Below, piece after piece: positions 20,549-30,123 of a stretch of 64,000 nt of DNA (positions are counted from its first letter, which is position 1; every line of letters begins with the position of its first letter). The notes below the pieces were generated by a model, which saw only the letters and a list, made by a program, of their open reading frames with translations, searched no databases and was not told the DNA's origin. This DNA comes from Nematopogon swammerdamellus (lineage: Eukaryota > Arthropoda > Insecta > Lepidoptera > Adelidae), in NCBI GenBank assembly GCA_946902875.1, contig OX336339.1:3465897-3529896 (forward strand). Reading direction: 5' to 3'. Both the position numbers and the translations under genes were made by a program.

Positions 20549-20972
20549 TAGGGTTGCCAGGTGCCCGAGATTTCCGGGATTGTCCCGGGCCAGGCTCCAA
20601 TGTCCCGTGTCCCGGGCGAATGATCATTTTATCCCGGAGATTGCAATTTGTCCCGGGAAGAAAAATATACGCATATACGACTTGAAGTCGCGAAAATAAG
20701 CCGGCAAACAGATTAAGTCCAGATGCTGATAAATTACTCAAATTAGCAACTCTCAAGAAATATGAATAATTAATGTAAAGGAAGATTCTACATTCATTTT
20801 AGTGTAGTGTTGCTTACTACTACTACCTGTTTGCTATAAAAAAAAAACACTCTAAAAGTTCGCCGTAAAAATTATAACAGAAAAATATTGTATAAATATT
20901 TTTCCACCTTCTTTGTGAAGGACTGCAGGTAGTAGATATGTCCCGGGAAGGGTAACATCACATCTGACAAGC
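20549..20972. mobile_element. Non-autonomous hAT element, sister of 19004-19482
   Basis: Begins TAGGGTTGCCAGGTGCCC with the TTTCCGGGATTGTCCCGGGC block and ends CATCACATCTGACAAGC. Flanks CCGCGGAG (20541-20548) and CCACGGAG (20972-20979) match at 7 of 8. Internal agreement with the first copy includes AAAGTTCGCCGTAAAAATTA and TGAAGGACTGCA. It carries no nested repeat and so shows the uninterrupted structure. Confidence 0.8.
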
Positions 20973-21214
20973 CACGGAGACAGGAGCCCGCAGTGAGTGG
21001 GAGAGCTAAAATAGTTGACGACGTCACTGCTGCGGCTGCAGAAACTAGCGCTGATGTATGGATGGATGCGCCGGGCGATATGAAAGCAAATACGATCTTT
21101 CAAATTGTAGAGTCACTTTCTACACGCATGAGAATAGACGTGGTAATCGAGATTCAAGATAATTTGAATTAGACGAGCGAGTCACACAGTAATTTGGTGT
21201 AATGAACATACATA

Positions 21215-21395
21215 TGTTTGTTTTATCTCACGAGCGCGGGTGAGCCATACTTGTAGTCTTGTAGTTGTATGATACGCGCTCCTGTGTGCGTAAGTACAGG
21301 TAGAGTTAGCAAACTCACACACATACAGGAGCGCTTGTCTATACGCATTACAACTACAACTATGGCTCACCCGCGCTCGTGAGATGAAACATCTG
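21215..21395. mobile_element. Foldback element with ~35-bp strong and ~65-bp total arms
   Basis: ATCTCACGAGCGCGGGTGAG at 21226 and its reverse complement at about 21365-21385 head the arms. GTAGTTGTA...GCGCTCCTGT and ACAGGAGCGC...TACAACTAC continue the inversion inward. The centre is a GTTAGCAAACTCAC segment. Non-coding, probably a MITE; ends and duplication are not fixed. Confidence 0.75.
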
Positions 21396-21399
21396 TAAC

Positions 21400-21745
21400 A
21401 GTATGCAAGTAAAGCGTGCAAAGAAGTGTTCCTAATGAATAAAGCGAAGTTTCTACGTCAAGATATGAATATCCTTATAAGTCGAGAACCGCTCTACCGA
21501 TTTACATACGGTTTTCACTATTACATTCTGTCACTTCTCAAGATTAACGTTAAATTAATAAATCATAACGCTGCGTCATCGGCGGCCTGAGCTGTGAGCA
21601 AAAAGTCACGTGAAGCGAAACCGCGGACAAACGATGGGAGAGGTCCATCTCCTAAAGGAGGAAAGCTTATGTCGGTAAGAGGATGATCTAAATAAGGATG
21701 AGTAATCAAATCATTCAAGAGTTACAGAAAAATTTCTAAAAAAAA
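21400..21745. other. Helitron-like fragment and unassigned sequence
   Basis: CTTATAAGTCGAGAACCGCTC and GGCGGCCTGAGCTGTGAGC resemble the CTTATAACTCGAGAACCACTG and GCGGAGCCGCGGGCACAGC blocks of the element at 51800-52045, so a diverged copy may lie at about 21470-21605. The rest is unassigned. Confidence 0.35.
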
Positions 21746-21747
21746 CG

Positions 21748-22072
21748 GCCAAGTGGGAGTCGACCTCGCGCACCGAGGGTTCCGTATCGCCATATCATGG
21801 TCAGCGCCACTCACGCCATCTATGTATTAGTTAAAATGCTTCATATTCTTTTCGGTAGATGGCGCGCATACACTTTTTACTTTCTGGTATGGGGACCACG
21901 TGATTTCTTTTATTTTTATTATTTGTTGTTATATCGGCCATAATAACACATATTCTGTGAAAATTTCAACGGGCTACCTATTACGGTTTATTAAGAGATA
22001 CAGCCCACCGACAGCCAGACAGACAGCGTAGGCTTAGTAATAGGCTTCCGTACGACGCATACGGAACCCTAA
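21748..22072 (+). repeat. Family D repeat, full length
   Basis: Starts CGGCCAAGTGGGAGTCGACC and GAGGGTTCCGTATCGCC and ends CGACGCATACGGAACCCTAA. It includes the CGCCATCTATG and AGATGGCGCGCATACAC blocks, TTATTTGTTGTTATATCGGC and GAGATACAGCCC. Confidence 0.85.
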
Positions 22073-22079
22073 CAAGTCG

Positions 22080-22530
22080 AAGTATGGAGCGACAAAACAG
22101 TCATATCCACCAGCACAACGCCTGCAGTGGGAGTATCCGTCGCCTCCGCGCTTAGTGCAGCAGCTATCGACCCGGCGCGTATAGGTAACCGAGTCAGCAC
22201 AATGCCGTGCAATTTATCTCATCCTGCAGAGCGACGGAGTGCAGCAATATATTTACGTCAATTAGAATTTGCGGTGGCACAGCACGACTATTCGTGACCA
22301 AAATAATTCGTAGTTAAGAGGACGCTTTCAGGCGCGACATGCGTAAGCAACGCTACGGAGGAATGTTTTTCTTTTCTGATATTACTGCTGAGGTTCAGCT
22401 GGTGTTCTCATGACTAAAGCTTGTCATATATACAGCGAAAGAAATAGACAGGCGTGACATTCATTAGATTCAGCTACATGATTTATCAACTTCCCTGTCC
22501 ATATTTCAATTCATCAGTACGGCCATCAAT
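22080..22530. other. Unassigned stretch
   Basis: No recognised repeat, RNA gene or spliced frame. Confidence 0.5.
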
Positions 22531-22538
22531 GGCCAGTT

Positions 22539-22579
22539 TAGGTGGGAGTGATTATTATCTTTATAATCACTCCCACCTA
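22539..22579. other. Perfect 17-bp hairpin
   Basis: TAGGTGGGAGTGATTAT (22539-22555) and its exact reverse complement (22563-22579) enclose a 7-nt loop. It adjoins the 3' end of the minus-strand SINE at 22595. Confidence 0.7.
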
Positions 22580-22594
22580 GTAGAGAGTAGAGCT

Positions 22595-22831
22595 ATGCGG
22601 CCATCTTACATGCGGCTATCTTATCTTAGGCTACAATTTGAGCCTACCATCTAGTAAGGGGCAAGGGAAGGGACCTACAGTTTTACACCGGTTCCGAACG
22701 GTGAAGCAGCAGGTATGCACGTAAATTTTTTCGTCAGAAAAAAACTCATTGGTACACGCCGACCGGATTCGAACCTCGGACCTCTCGCATGAGAAGGCGA
22801 TGCCCAAACCACTCGGCCACCCGCCGCTTAA
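22595..22831 (-). repeat. tRNA-derived SINE, family T (5' two thirds)
   Basis: On the minus strand: GCGGCGGGTGGCCGAGTGG (A box), about 45 bases later GAGGTTCGAATCC (B box), then GTACCAATGAGTTTTTTTC, CACCGTTCGGAACCGGTGTA and GTAGGTCCCTTCCC. It ends within GTAAGATGGCCGCATAG. The 3' third is missing. Confidence 0.85.
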
Positions 22832-23447
22832 GTTTTTTTTATATCCTCTTTTGAGGTACGGAACCCTAAAAACACTAATATCTATATTAATACGCCTGCA
22901 AGCGCATTCAGCATATTTGTAAAAAAATAAAACATACGAAAACGGTAAGTACCTACATATAAAGCCGTGATGAAAAATGAACCCAGAAATTAACAAAGTC
23001 TAGAAATTGGATGACGAGCAAAATGAGCATCTGTTTGCTGAACAAATTGAGACGAACGAGGCTGTAAACCGTGTAAAGTACCCAAGGGCAATATCATAAA
23101 GTTAGCTGTCCTGCGCTTGTTCACCCGCTGTAAATATCACCCAGACTAAATATAGGTAAATTATCGCAGCGCACGTCACACCGACATATCTCTTGCGCTA
23201 AGGATATTCTAGAGTTATATTCACATTTTGCTAAAACGTGGCGAAGTTACGTAAACGTGATTTATGCACCGAAATAAAAAGTAGAATGTCGTTGGATTTA
23301 TGATTATGATAATGTATGTTGAGGAAGATGTAGAACTAGCGAAGAAACGTTTCCAAGATGTAAATAAATTCATGTAACCAATCGTCATAAAAAAAAAACT
23401 ACTGAGAAATTATATAAGGAATGAAAACCAAGTCCAACTAAAATGTT

Positions 23448-23788
23448 GTCAGCCTCGGTAACTCAGTGGTGAGCGCGATACTTGGATGGGTTACCGCTCG
23501 ACCGTTGGAGGTTGACCGTGGTGGGGATTCCATGTAGGTCCCTTCCTTTATTATCTTACTAGGTGGTAGGGTTTATCCCGCCCCGGGTTATTTTGTTACC
23601 ACCGCACTGAATGAAACGTCGTTCGAAACGGCTATGAAAATAGTTCGTCTTTTCCGTCCAGTTCAGTGTAGCCGACATGAAATGAAGGGAAGCACAGACA
23701 TGGCACCTGTTCACCCGGTGTTATTGGCTGACATCACGGACGTTGTAGGTTATGTAGCCAACCTTGTCAGTTTCCATAAAAAAAAATA
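23448..23788 (+). repeat. Composite tRNA/5S-like SINE, family C, near full
   Basis: GTCAGCCTCGGTAACTCAGTGG (A box), GATACTTGGATGGGTTACCG (5S-like), GGTGGGGATTCC (degenerate B box), then the body to TGTCAGTTTCCATAAAAAAAA. It lacks the ~30-bp segment between the A box and 5S-like box seen at 39026. Confidence 0.85.
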
Positions 23789-24351
23789 CTAATATTGCAA
23801 CTGCTACTGAAGTGTACGGACCGCTAAAGTGATCGAAGTGGTTGGTTTCTTCTGCTGTCATCAACTCATCAGTGATAATGATCGGCACAGAGCTCATAAA
23901 AACGTAATTGAGTGAACAAAATAAAGAGCGTCAATCAAAACTTTTATTTCAAGCTTTTTTTAAAAACCCGCATGCAAATCGGTTCACTTTTTGAATTTTT
24001 TGATTACTTAATTACTTGATTACTTCATTACAAACATGCGAGTAGCTAACAACCATCCCGATTAAACCAGCTTTCTAATAAAAAAACGCATTCAAATCGG
24101 TCCATCCGTTTCGGAGCTACGATGCCACAGCCAGACACCTTACACACATACACACACACACGTGAAACTTATAACACCCCTCTTTTTTCGTCGGAGGTTA
24201 AAAACAGATTACCGCGTCCCACTAATATTGCAACTGCTACTGAACTGTGATCGAAGTGCTTGGTTTCTTACAAGCTGTCATCAGTGATAATGATCGGCAC
24301 AGAGCTCATAAAAACGTAATTGAGTGAACAAAATAAAGAGCGTCAATCAAA
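23788..24351. repeat. Direct duplication (~150 bp) flanking a family E element
   Basis: 23790-23941 and 24221-24351 share ACTAATATTGCAACTGCTAC, GTGATCGAAGTG, TCATCAGTGATAATGATCGG and a ~50-bp identical end finishing in AGCGTCAATCAAAA. Between them at about 23945-24205 (minus) is a family E repeat (GTGGACCGATTTGCATG-type, ending CCGACGAAAAAAGAGGGG). Because the downstream ends are almost identical, the duplication is young. Confidence 0.8.
23945..24205 (-). repeat. Family E repeat (CCCCCGACGAAAAAAG type)
   Basis: The minus strand begins CTCCGACGAAAAAAGAGGGG, with a GTGTGTGTGTATG run, TCGTAGCTCCGAAACGG and GGACCGATTTGAATGCG, and ends AGTGAACCGATTTGCATGCG. Same family as 29705-29935 and 34378-34640. 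Confidence 0.75.
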
Positions 24352-24455
24352 ATGCAGTTTCTCGGCGCGGCATAAAATATCTGGGCCAAGATAATATTCA
24401 GAGCAATGGCTTCTTTTATGGTTATAGAAATGGTAATTTTCGTTATTGATATATA

Positions 24456-24767
24456 ATGGCTTGTATTCGATACACGGACTCGATAACCTATTACATCAAT
24501 CACTTGAGCAACATCCAAAGATTTACTCTATCGAATTACGTAAGCATTATTTTATTTTTTCCTATGGTAATAAATAACAAAACATTGTATGCTATCGTCG
24601 TGGGCGGCAACAGACAACTATTAATTGATGATTATTGCACAAAGTTAGGAGCATTAGACGATTATGCGATCTCTAATTTTATAACGCGATGTGTGCAAAT
24701 GGTGCAAAGCATGTTAACTTTTAATGCAACCGTTGTGATGACACTATTTTGTTCGCATGTAGGTTAA
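24456..24767 (+). CDS. Open frame of 103 codons, no recognised product
   Basis: The second half (about 24580-24767) reads like protein: VVGGNRQLLIDDYC, LGALDDYAISNF and CVQMVQSMLTFNATV. The first half is AT-rich and hydrophobic. GCATGTAGGTTAAT at the end contains a weak donor match. I recognise no family and give it little weight. Confidence 0.2.
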   Translation: MACIRYTDSITYYINHLSNIQRFTLSNYVSIILFFPMVINNKTLYAIVVGGNRQLLIDDYCTKLGALDDYAISNFITRCVQMVQSMLTFNATVVMTLFCSHVG

Positions 24768-25022
24768 TCGTTTTGGCTTCTTCGACACCGCACTCACTAA
24801 TTCTGAGCTCTTCCTGAATTTATTTACACGGATTATGTTAGATTAATATTACTGGGCCGAACTGAAACTGATGAAGCAGGTATTTCAATGGTTACTTTCT
24901 TATATTTTTCTTTATTGGCAATCGTCTTTTTAAGAAATTTTGGCCAGTGTCGTGTAAGTGAGGATTCTTATTCTCCAAATCACTGACGTTTATCGTTGAA
25001 AAACTCCAATGTACCTCTCTAA

Positions 25023-25289
25023 TTTCGCGAATTCTTCGCAAAATCACGTACAAACGGCATCATTGCTTACAAAGACGGATTAGAAGGAGTTCTTGAAGAT
25101 TGTTTACGCGTAGGAGCACTAGGTACGAAAATAGTGACCACACTTGAACCTCGGCCAGACACATCCAGACCGCAGCTGCCGGAGCAGCTAGGGCTTGAGG
25201 ATGATGTATTGCGCGGTAGCAGCGTTGCCAAAGTAACTGAAAACCACTTACATCATGTTACTTACGTGAATCATGAGCTGGATAAATAA
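25023..25289 (+). CDS. Candidate terminal exon or remnant without ATG, unknown protein
   Basis: Eighty-eight sense codons run from just after a TAA (25020-25022) to TAA at 25287-25289, with no ATG. The frame reads NGIIAYKDGLEGVLEDCLR, VTTLEPRPDTSRPQLPEQ, LGLEDDVLRGSSV and HHVTYVNHELDK. The mixed acidic/basic composition and richer GC of the middle contrast with the AT-rich flanks, suggesting real or former coding sequence. No acceptor was found close to the 5' end. Could be a 3'-terminal exon on plus or part of a decayed mobile-element ORF. Confidence 0.35.
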   Translation, partial: FREFFAKSRTNGIIAYKDGLEGVLEDCLRVGALGTKIVTTLEPRPDTSRPQLPEQLGLEDDVLRGSSVAKVTENHLHHVTYVNHELDK

Positions 25290-25574
25290 ATATGTCTTGT
25301 GATGTACGAAGCTTAAGTGAAAACAAAGCAGAATTTACAAGAAATGCAAACCGACTTAAAAGCGAAAGTAACATGTTATTCGCACTCCGCTTGTATTATT
25401 TTCGTTGAAAATTTTCTGCTCAGCCAAATTAGGATCTGTTTGGTTAAGAACAACCGATGCTTTATTTCATTTTCATTTCTTTGTTTGATGTCAAATTGGT
25501 AAGATAAAATGTAAGAATATTCTTTTATTAATTGTTTTTTTTTTCATAATACTACCTACCAAAATGTTGGTTAC

Positions 25575-25920
25575 CACTATCTGTCCTCCAAGACGCTGCT
25601 CCGTGTCCATAGAGCAAAACTACGTATATTGATAGGGATGCTTATTGATAGGGTCACTGTACGTAAACTTAACAGAAACCTCTATGTAATAGGAGTAACG
25701 GACAGTCCACTGTACAGAGCATGCCTGCAGGCGGACGAGACACCCACCCACGTGCTGCTGGAGTGCGAGGAGGTGACAGACCTAAGGGCGAAGGAGCTGG
25801 GAGGCCCTACTACACTTCGAGAGGCGTGCCAAGATCCAAAGAAAGTGTGCCACCTCCTGGAAGAACTCGGCTGGTTGGAGTAAAGCCGTAGGACGCGCGG
25901 AGAACGAGTCCGAACAACAC
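25575..25920 (+). pseudogene. LINE ORF2 C-terminus with RNase H-type tail
   Basis: The frame includes LYRACLQADETPTHVLLEC, LRAKELGGPTTL and LEELGWLE before the stop at 25881-25883. The C..C.....ET..H.L.EC motif and LGWLE end are typical of the tail following RNase H in insect Jockey/I-type LINEs. Upstream codons (from about 25575) continue the same frame (SSKTLLRVHRAKLRILIG). Everything before that is missing. Confidence 0.75.
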
Positions 25921-26439
25921 TATCTGTCCTTTAAAAAACATCTAATAATTTCTAGGTCAAAGACTCCTCGCCTCTAGTTGACAAACAATGAGCACTCGTC
26001 TCTTACAACAGCGACAGCCAGGCTAGTGGCTAATTAGCTAATCCTTCCGACTGAGAAGAGGCGAAGGTCGAGCCGAGCTGGCGGAAGCGTGCGCGTCTCA
26101 AAGTCGTGCCGGTGATTTAAACGAAAATAACTTCACTTTCGATTTAAATAACCTCACTATTTTTGTAACAGATGGACAACATGTGTAACTGAAAATTCTA
26201 AAATGTCCAGTCGCAAGTTGGAACACATTATGTCGAAATATGCGAACTAAAATTGTGACGAAGAGTTTTCAAGAAAGTGCCAGAGAGACTTGTTTAAATG
26301 TTCTTCAAAATATTAGTTTCAAATCTTTTGACTACCTACTTACATATATCACTAAATGCAACTCCAAACATCAAACGATTGACTGGAAGAAATTTCTGTA
26401 ATGGGTACGTAAATCTTTGAACTTCATTTGAACGGCCAT

Positions 26440-26590
26440 ACAACAAAAAGTATCCAGCGAAGTTTCTTGCCAGTTCTTCTTCGCTGTGATAATCGAACTG
26501 GCAAAATGCTAATATGACGAATCCGAGTGCAGAGTACACTCGTGCAGTCTATGGATGATGGATGAATAAAGAATAAAGAATATCTATTTG
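26440..26590 (+). repeat. Family P repeat
   Basis: GCGAAGTTTCTTGCCAGTTC, GATAATCGAACTGGCAAAATG and GACGAATCCGAGTGCAG, with a tail of GATGAATAAAGAATAAAG repeats. Confidence 0.65.
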
Positions 26591-26669
26591 TATCTATCTG
26601 ACGTGATCGACCAATAAAACATTATTAAATTGTATTTATTCGTAGAACATAGATAGATATAAACCTGTG

Positions 26670-26800
26670 AAAATGTTTTCAGCCGACTTCAAAAGGAGGA
26701 GCTTCTCAATTCGACTGTATGTTTTTGTATGTTTGTTAAGCGATTACTCCGTCAATAATTGTGGGCCAATTTTTTAAGCATCTCGCCTGAATACTTTTGA
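26670..26800 (+). repeat. Family G repeat (CGACTTCAAAAGGAGGAG type)
   Basis: GCCGACTTCAAAAGGAGGAG, CTCAATTCGACTGTATG and GTTAAGCGATTACTCCGTC followed by GTGGGCCAATTTT. Other copies: 44460-44680 (-) and 45930-46095 (+). Confidence 0.7.
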
Positions 26801-26836
26801 AAGACAAAAACTCTATTCCGGAACATTTGTTCACAT

Positions 26837-27125
26837 TGAAAACATATTTTCATTCTATCAAAATATCAGTATGTTTTATGGCAATACCGAGATGGTTTTG
26901 TAGTTTCACAGAATTTAATTCAAACCAGAGTACCCGATGCAGAAGTCTCTAAAGCTCTTAAAGCAGATGCCGCCTTCGATGTATTATTCGCTGTATTTGA
27001 ATAGAGAGCAACGATCAATAAAACTGTAGCTGGAATCATTACGAAAACAGACATCGAAGAAATTAACACGAGCACTGACGCATTAGATGAGGATGTTACT
27101 TCTTTATTATATCTAACTGACTTCA
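26837..27125 (+). pseudogene. Decayed reading frame leading into the 159-bp array
   Basis: The plus frame that runs through the tandem array continues upstream without a frame change. Residues include VLWQYRDGFVVSQNLIQTRV, DAEVSKALKADAAFDVLFAV, a TAG, then GIITKTDIEEINTSTDALDED and LLYLTDFNA. That the flank and each repeat unit share LYLTDFN in one frame argues that the array grew from part of a once-coding segment. No family is recognised. Confidence 0.35.
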
Positions 27126-28378
27126 ATGCTTAGAATGGAGTTTAAGTGAAAAAATATATGAAAGTTGAAAGTGATAATGAAGTTATGAATAATACGTGTT
27201 TTATAAGTAGAAATATATTTTTTTCCAAAAAAAGTACTCACGTGTATCTTCCTGTTACTTCTTCATTATACCTAACTGACTTCAATACTTAGAAAGGAGT
27301 CTACGTGGAAAAATATATGAAAGTTGAAAGTGATAATGAAGTTATGAATAATACGTGTTTTATAAGTAGAAATATATTTTTTTCCAAAAAAAGTACTCAC
27401 GTGTATCTGCCTGTTACTTCTTCATTATACCTAACTGACTTCAATACTTAGAAAGGAGTCTACGTGGAAAAATATATGAAAGTTGAAAGTGATAATGAAG
27501 TTATGAATAATACGTGTTTTATAAGTAGAAATATATTTTTTTCCAAAAAAAGTACTCACGTGTATCTGCCTGTTACTTCTTCATTATACCTAACTGACTT
27601 CAATACTTAGAAAGGAGTCTACGTGGAAAAATATATGAAAGTTGAAAGTGATAATGAAGTTATGAATAATACGTGTTTTATAAGTAGAAATATATTTTTT
27701 TCCAAAAAAAGTACTCACGTGTATCTGCCTGTTACTTCTTCATTATACCTAACTGACTTCAATACTTAGAAAGGAGTCTACGTGGAAAAATATATGAAAG
27801 TTGAAAGTGATAATGAAGTTATGAATAATACGTGTTTTATAAGTAGAAATATATTTTTTTCCAAAAAAAGTACTCACGTGTATCTGCCTGTTACTTCTTC
27901 ATTATACCTAACTGACTTCAATACTTAGAAAGGAGTCTACGTGGAAAAATATATGAAAGTTGAAAGTGATAATGAAGTTATGAATAATACGTGTTTTATA
28001 AGTAGAAATATATTTTTTTCCAAAAAAAGTACTCACGTGTATCTGCCTGTTACTTCTTCATTATACCTAACTGACTTCAATACTTAGAAAGGAGTCTACG
28101 TGGAAAAATATATGAAAGTTGAAAGTGATAATGAAGTTATGAATAATACGTGTTTTATAAGTAGAAATATATTTTTTTCCAAAAAAAGTACTCACGTGTA
28201 TCTGCCTGTTACTTCTTCATTATACCTAACTGACTTCAATGCTTATAATGGAGTCTACGTGGAAAAATATATGAAAGTTGAAAGAGATAATGAACTTATT
28301 AATAATACGTGTTTTATAAGTAGAAATATAATGTTGTCCAAAAAAAGTAGGTACTCACGTGTATCTGCGATTAGCTGA
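27086..28378 (+). repeat. 159-bp tandem array, about eight units
   Basis: The anchor CTACGTGG falls at 27301, 27460, 27619, 27778, 27937, 28096 and 28255, and the equivalent in the first unit at 27142: exactly 159 bp each time. Inner units are almost identical; the first and last differ more. 159 is 53 codons. In the plus frame each inner unit is open except one TAG, reading KGVYVEKYMKVESDNEV, NNTCFISRNIFFSKK and THVYLPVTSSLYLTDFN. In the last unit the TAG is TAT, which leaves a 92-codon frame at 28100-28378. Not a CRISPR array: no short repeat/spacer pattern. Confidence 0.9.
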
Positions 28379-28399
28379 ACAAAGTCGGTAGATTTACCT

Positions 28400-28802
28400 G
28401 AAATAAAAAGAAAGTAAAATTGTTAATAAATTATATTTATTGTGACACTAAATGTTAATAAATTGGAAAATTTGTTGTCATTTAATAACAGCGAGTCTGA
28501 TTTCATAGATGACGGAATCAAAAAGTTAACGGCCAAGTTTTCGCTTGTCTAGTTAGGAAATTGCCGAAGACTTCTGTTACAAGTTAGTGGCAATTAAAAG
28601 TTCCTGCGGGCTTAATCGTTTCAAACTTCGTCCGGTAATCGTTAGTGGTGGTCGCTTCGATAGATAGAAGTTCTCAATTCTAAATTTAAACTAAACTACC
28701 GCAAAATTCACACGAGTACCGGGATATGCAATGCAATGCACTGATATTTAAATTAACCACTTTGATTACAATATTGGATTTATTGGTTTTGCAGTGTAGG
28801 TA
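28400..28802. other. Unassigned stretch
   Basis: No recognised repeat, RNA gene or spliced frame. Confidence 0.5.
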
Positions 28803-29486
28803 CTGCATCTCTCTCCGTGCATGTCGTAAAAGGCTACTAAGGGATAAGGACAAGATGCCGTGCTAAAGGGCGACAGGGTAGCCACCTCTCCCCTTGGCAC
28901 GATATATCCATCGATTAAAGCGGCGGGTGGCCGAGTGGTTTGGGCACCGGCTTCTCATGCGAGAGGTCCGCGGTTCGAATCCCGTCGGCGTGTACCAATG
29001 AGTTTTTTCTGACGAAAAAATTTACGTGCATACCTACACCTGCTGCTTCACCGTTCGGAACCGGTGTAAAATTGTAGGTCCCTTCCCTTGCCCCTTGATA
29101 GGTGGTAGTCTCAAATTGTAACCGACTGGGTTGATACCACCGTACTGGATGTAAGATGGCCGCATAGCAGCCTCGGTTGTGTTTTCCTCTAGCCAGCAAT
29201 CCAGGGAAGTCTCCGGTATGGCACCTACCTTCTCGGAGGTGATATTGGCTGGTCGGAGCATGTGCTTTAGCCCCTCCAACTAAGCCACCCATACCGGATT
29301 ACATTAAAACAAATGCAGCAGGTGGACATTCGTGCCTTACTTGCTGCTTGATAGTTATTTTGTCCGAATACTTTTCTAAAGGTAGTGGTCGGTGTTGTGC
29401 TGTAATTTACCAGAGTACTTGCAGCATAACACCGATTACTCTGCTTACCCTGATTGTCGGGATAGAGTGTGCGGTGTGTATGTATT
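28803..29486 (+). repeat. Family R repeat split by a SINE
   Basis: The 5' half 28803-28919 ends in CCATCGATTAAA. The 3' half resumes at 29311 with AATGCAGCAGGTGGACATTC and runs to GTGTGCGGTGTGTATGTA. Uninterrupted copies read CCATCGATTCATG(C/T)AGCAGG here, so the intervening 390 bp is a clean insertion. Confidence 0.85.
28920..29309 (+). repeat. tRNA-derived SINE, family T, full length
   Basis: Starts GCGGCGGGTGGCCGAGTGG (A box TGGCCGAGTGG). B box GCGGTTCGAATCCCG follows 45 bases later, so the head resembles a Leu/Ser-type tRNA. The body includes CACCGTTCGGAACCGGTG, GATACCACCGTACTGG, GTAAGATGGCCGCATAGC, GATATTGGCTGGTCGGAGC and ACCCATACCGGATTACAT, with a short A tail. Inserted into family R. 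Confidence 0.9.
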
Positions 29487-29704
29487 GGTTTTATAAATAT
29501 ATCCGCATACAATACTTTGTATTCAAACAGATTTACACAGACATATTTTGTAAAGATTGACTGGAAGAAGTCACATACAGTGATAAGTCCGCCTTTGTAC
29601 ACTCCTGTATTTCTTGTTTCTTTTCGTGCACTATTCTTCTTTCAATTGTGTGCAATAAAGAGTTTCTATTCTATACTATTCCATTCCATTCCATTCTATT
29701 TTAT

Positions 29705-29935
29705 TAACCCCCGACGAAAAAAGAGCGTGTATGTGTGTATGTGTGTGTCTGTCTGTGGCATCGTAGCTCCCAAACGGATGGACCGATTTGGATGCGGTTT
29801 ATTTTATAGAAAGCTGGTTTAATCGGGATGGTTGTTAGCTATATTTGTGATCAAGTAATTAAGTAATAAAAATATTTTATATCTTAAAAAGTGGACCGAT
29901 TTGCATAAAGTTTTTTTAAAAAAGCTTGTTCTATA
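29705..29935 (+). repeat. Family E repeat
   Basis: CCCCCGACGAAAAAAGAGCG, a TATGTGTGTATGTGTGTG run, GGCATCGTAGCTCCCAAACG, GACCGATTTGGATGCGG, AAGCTGGTTTAATCGGGATG and GTGGACCGATTTGCAT. Confidence 0.75.
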
Positions 29936-30123
29936 TTATGTTGGGAATATTACATCACCTAGAACTTTCCTTATAAGCTGATAATCTCAAGTGGTATTCC
30001 TAGAACATTAAAACGAATTCAGCTAGACGTTTGACCAGGTTGCGCAATGACCCGGCGCGCAACTCGCAAGGAGCTCAGTAACGGCCTCCAATACTCTTGG
30101 GGCTCATTGTTCTCTATTGTCGG

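Noticed and set aside
20383..20756. Frames of 86-100 codons on both strands
   Set aside because: They span the end of the non-autonomous hAT element and read its CCCGGG-rich subterminal region.
27086..28378. CRISPR array
   Set aside because: The repeats are contiguous 159-bp units without variable spacers, in a eukaryotic context.
28920..28994. A tRNA gene (A and B boxes, Leu/Ser-like)
   Set aside because: The sequence continues into a SINE body with an A-rich tail and occurs repeatedly, so it is a SINE head. Cloverleaf pairing is also poor.
28915..29292. A 125-codon minus-strand gene
   Set aside because: It is antisense to the full-length family T SINE.
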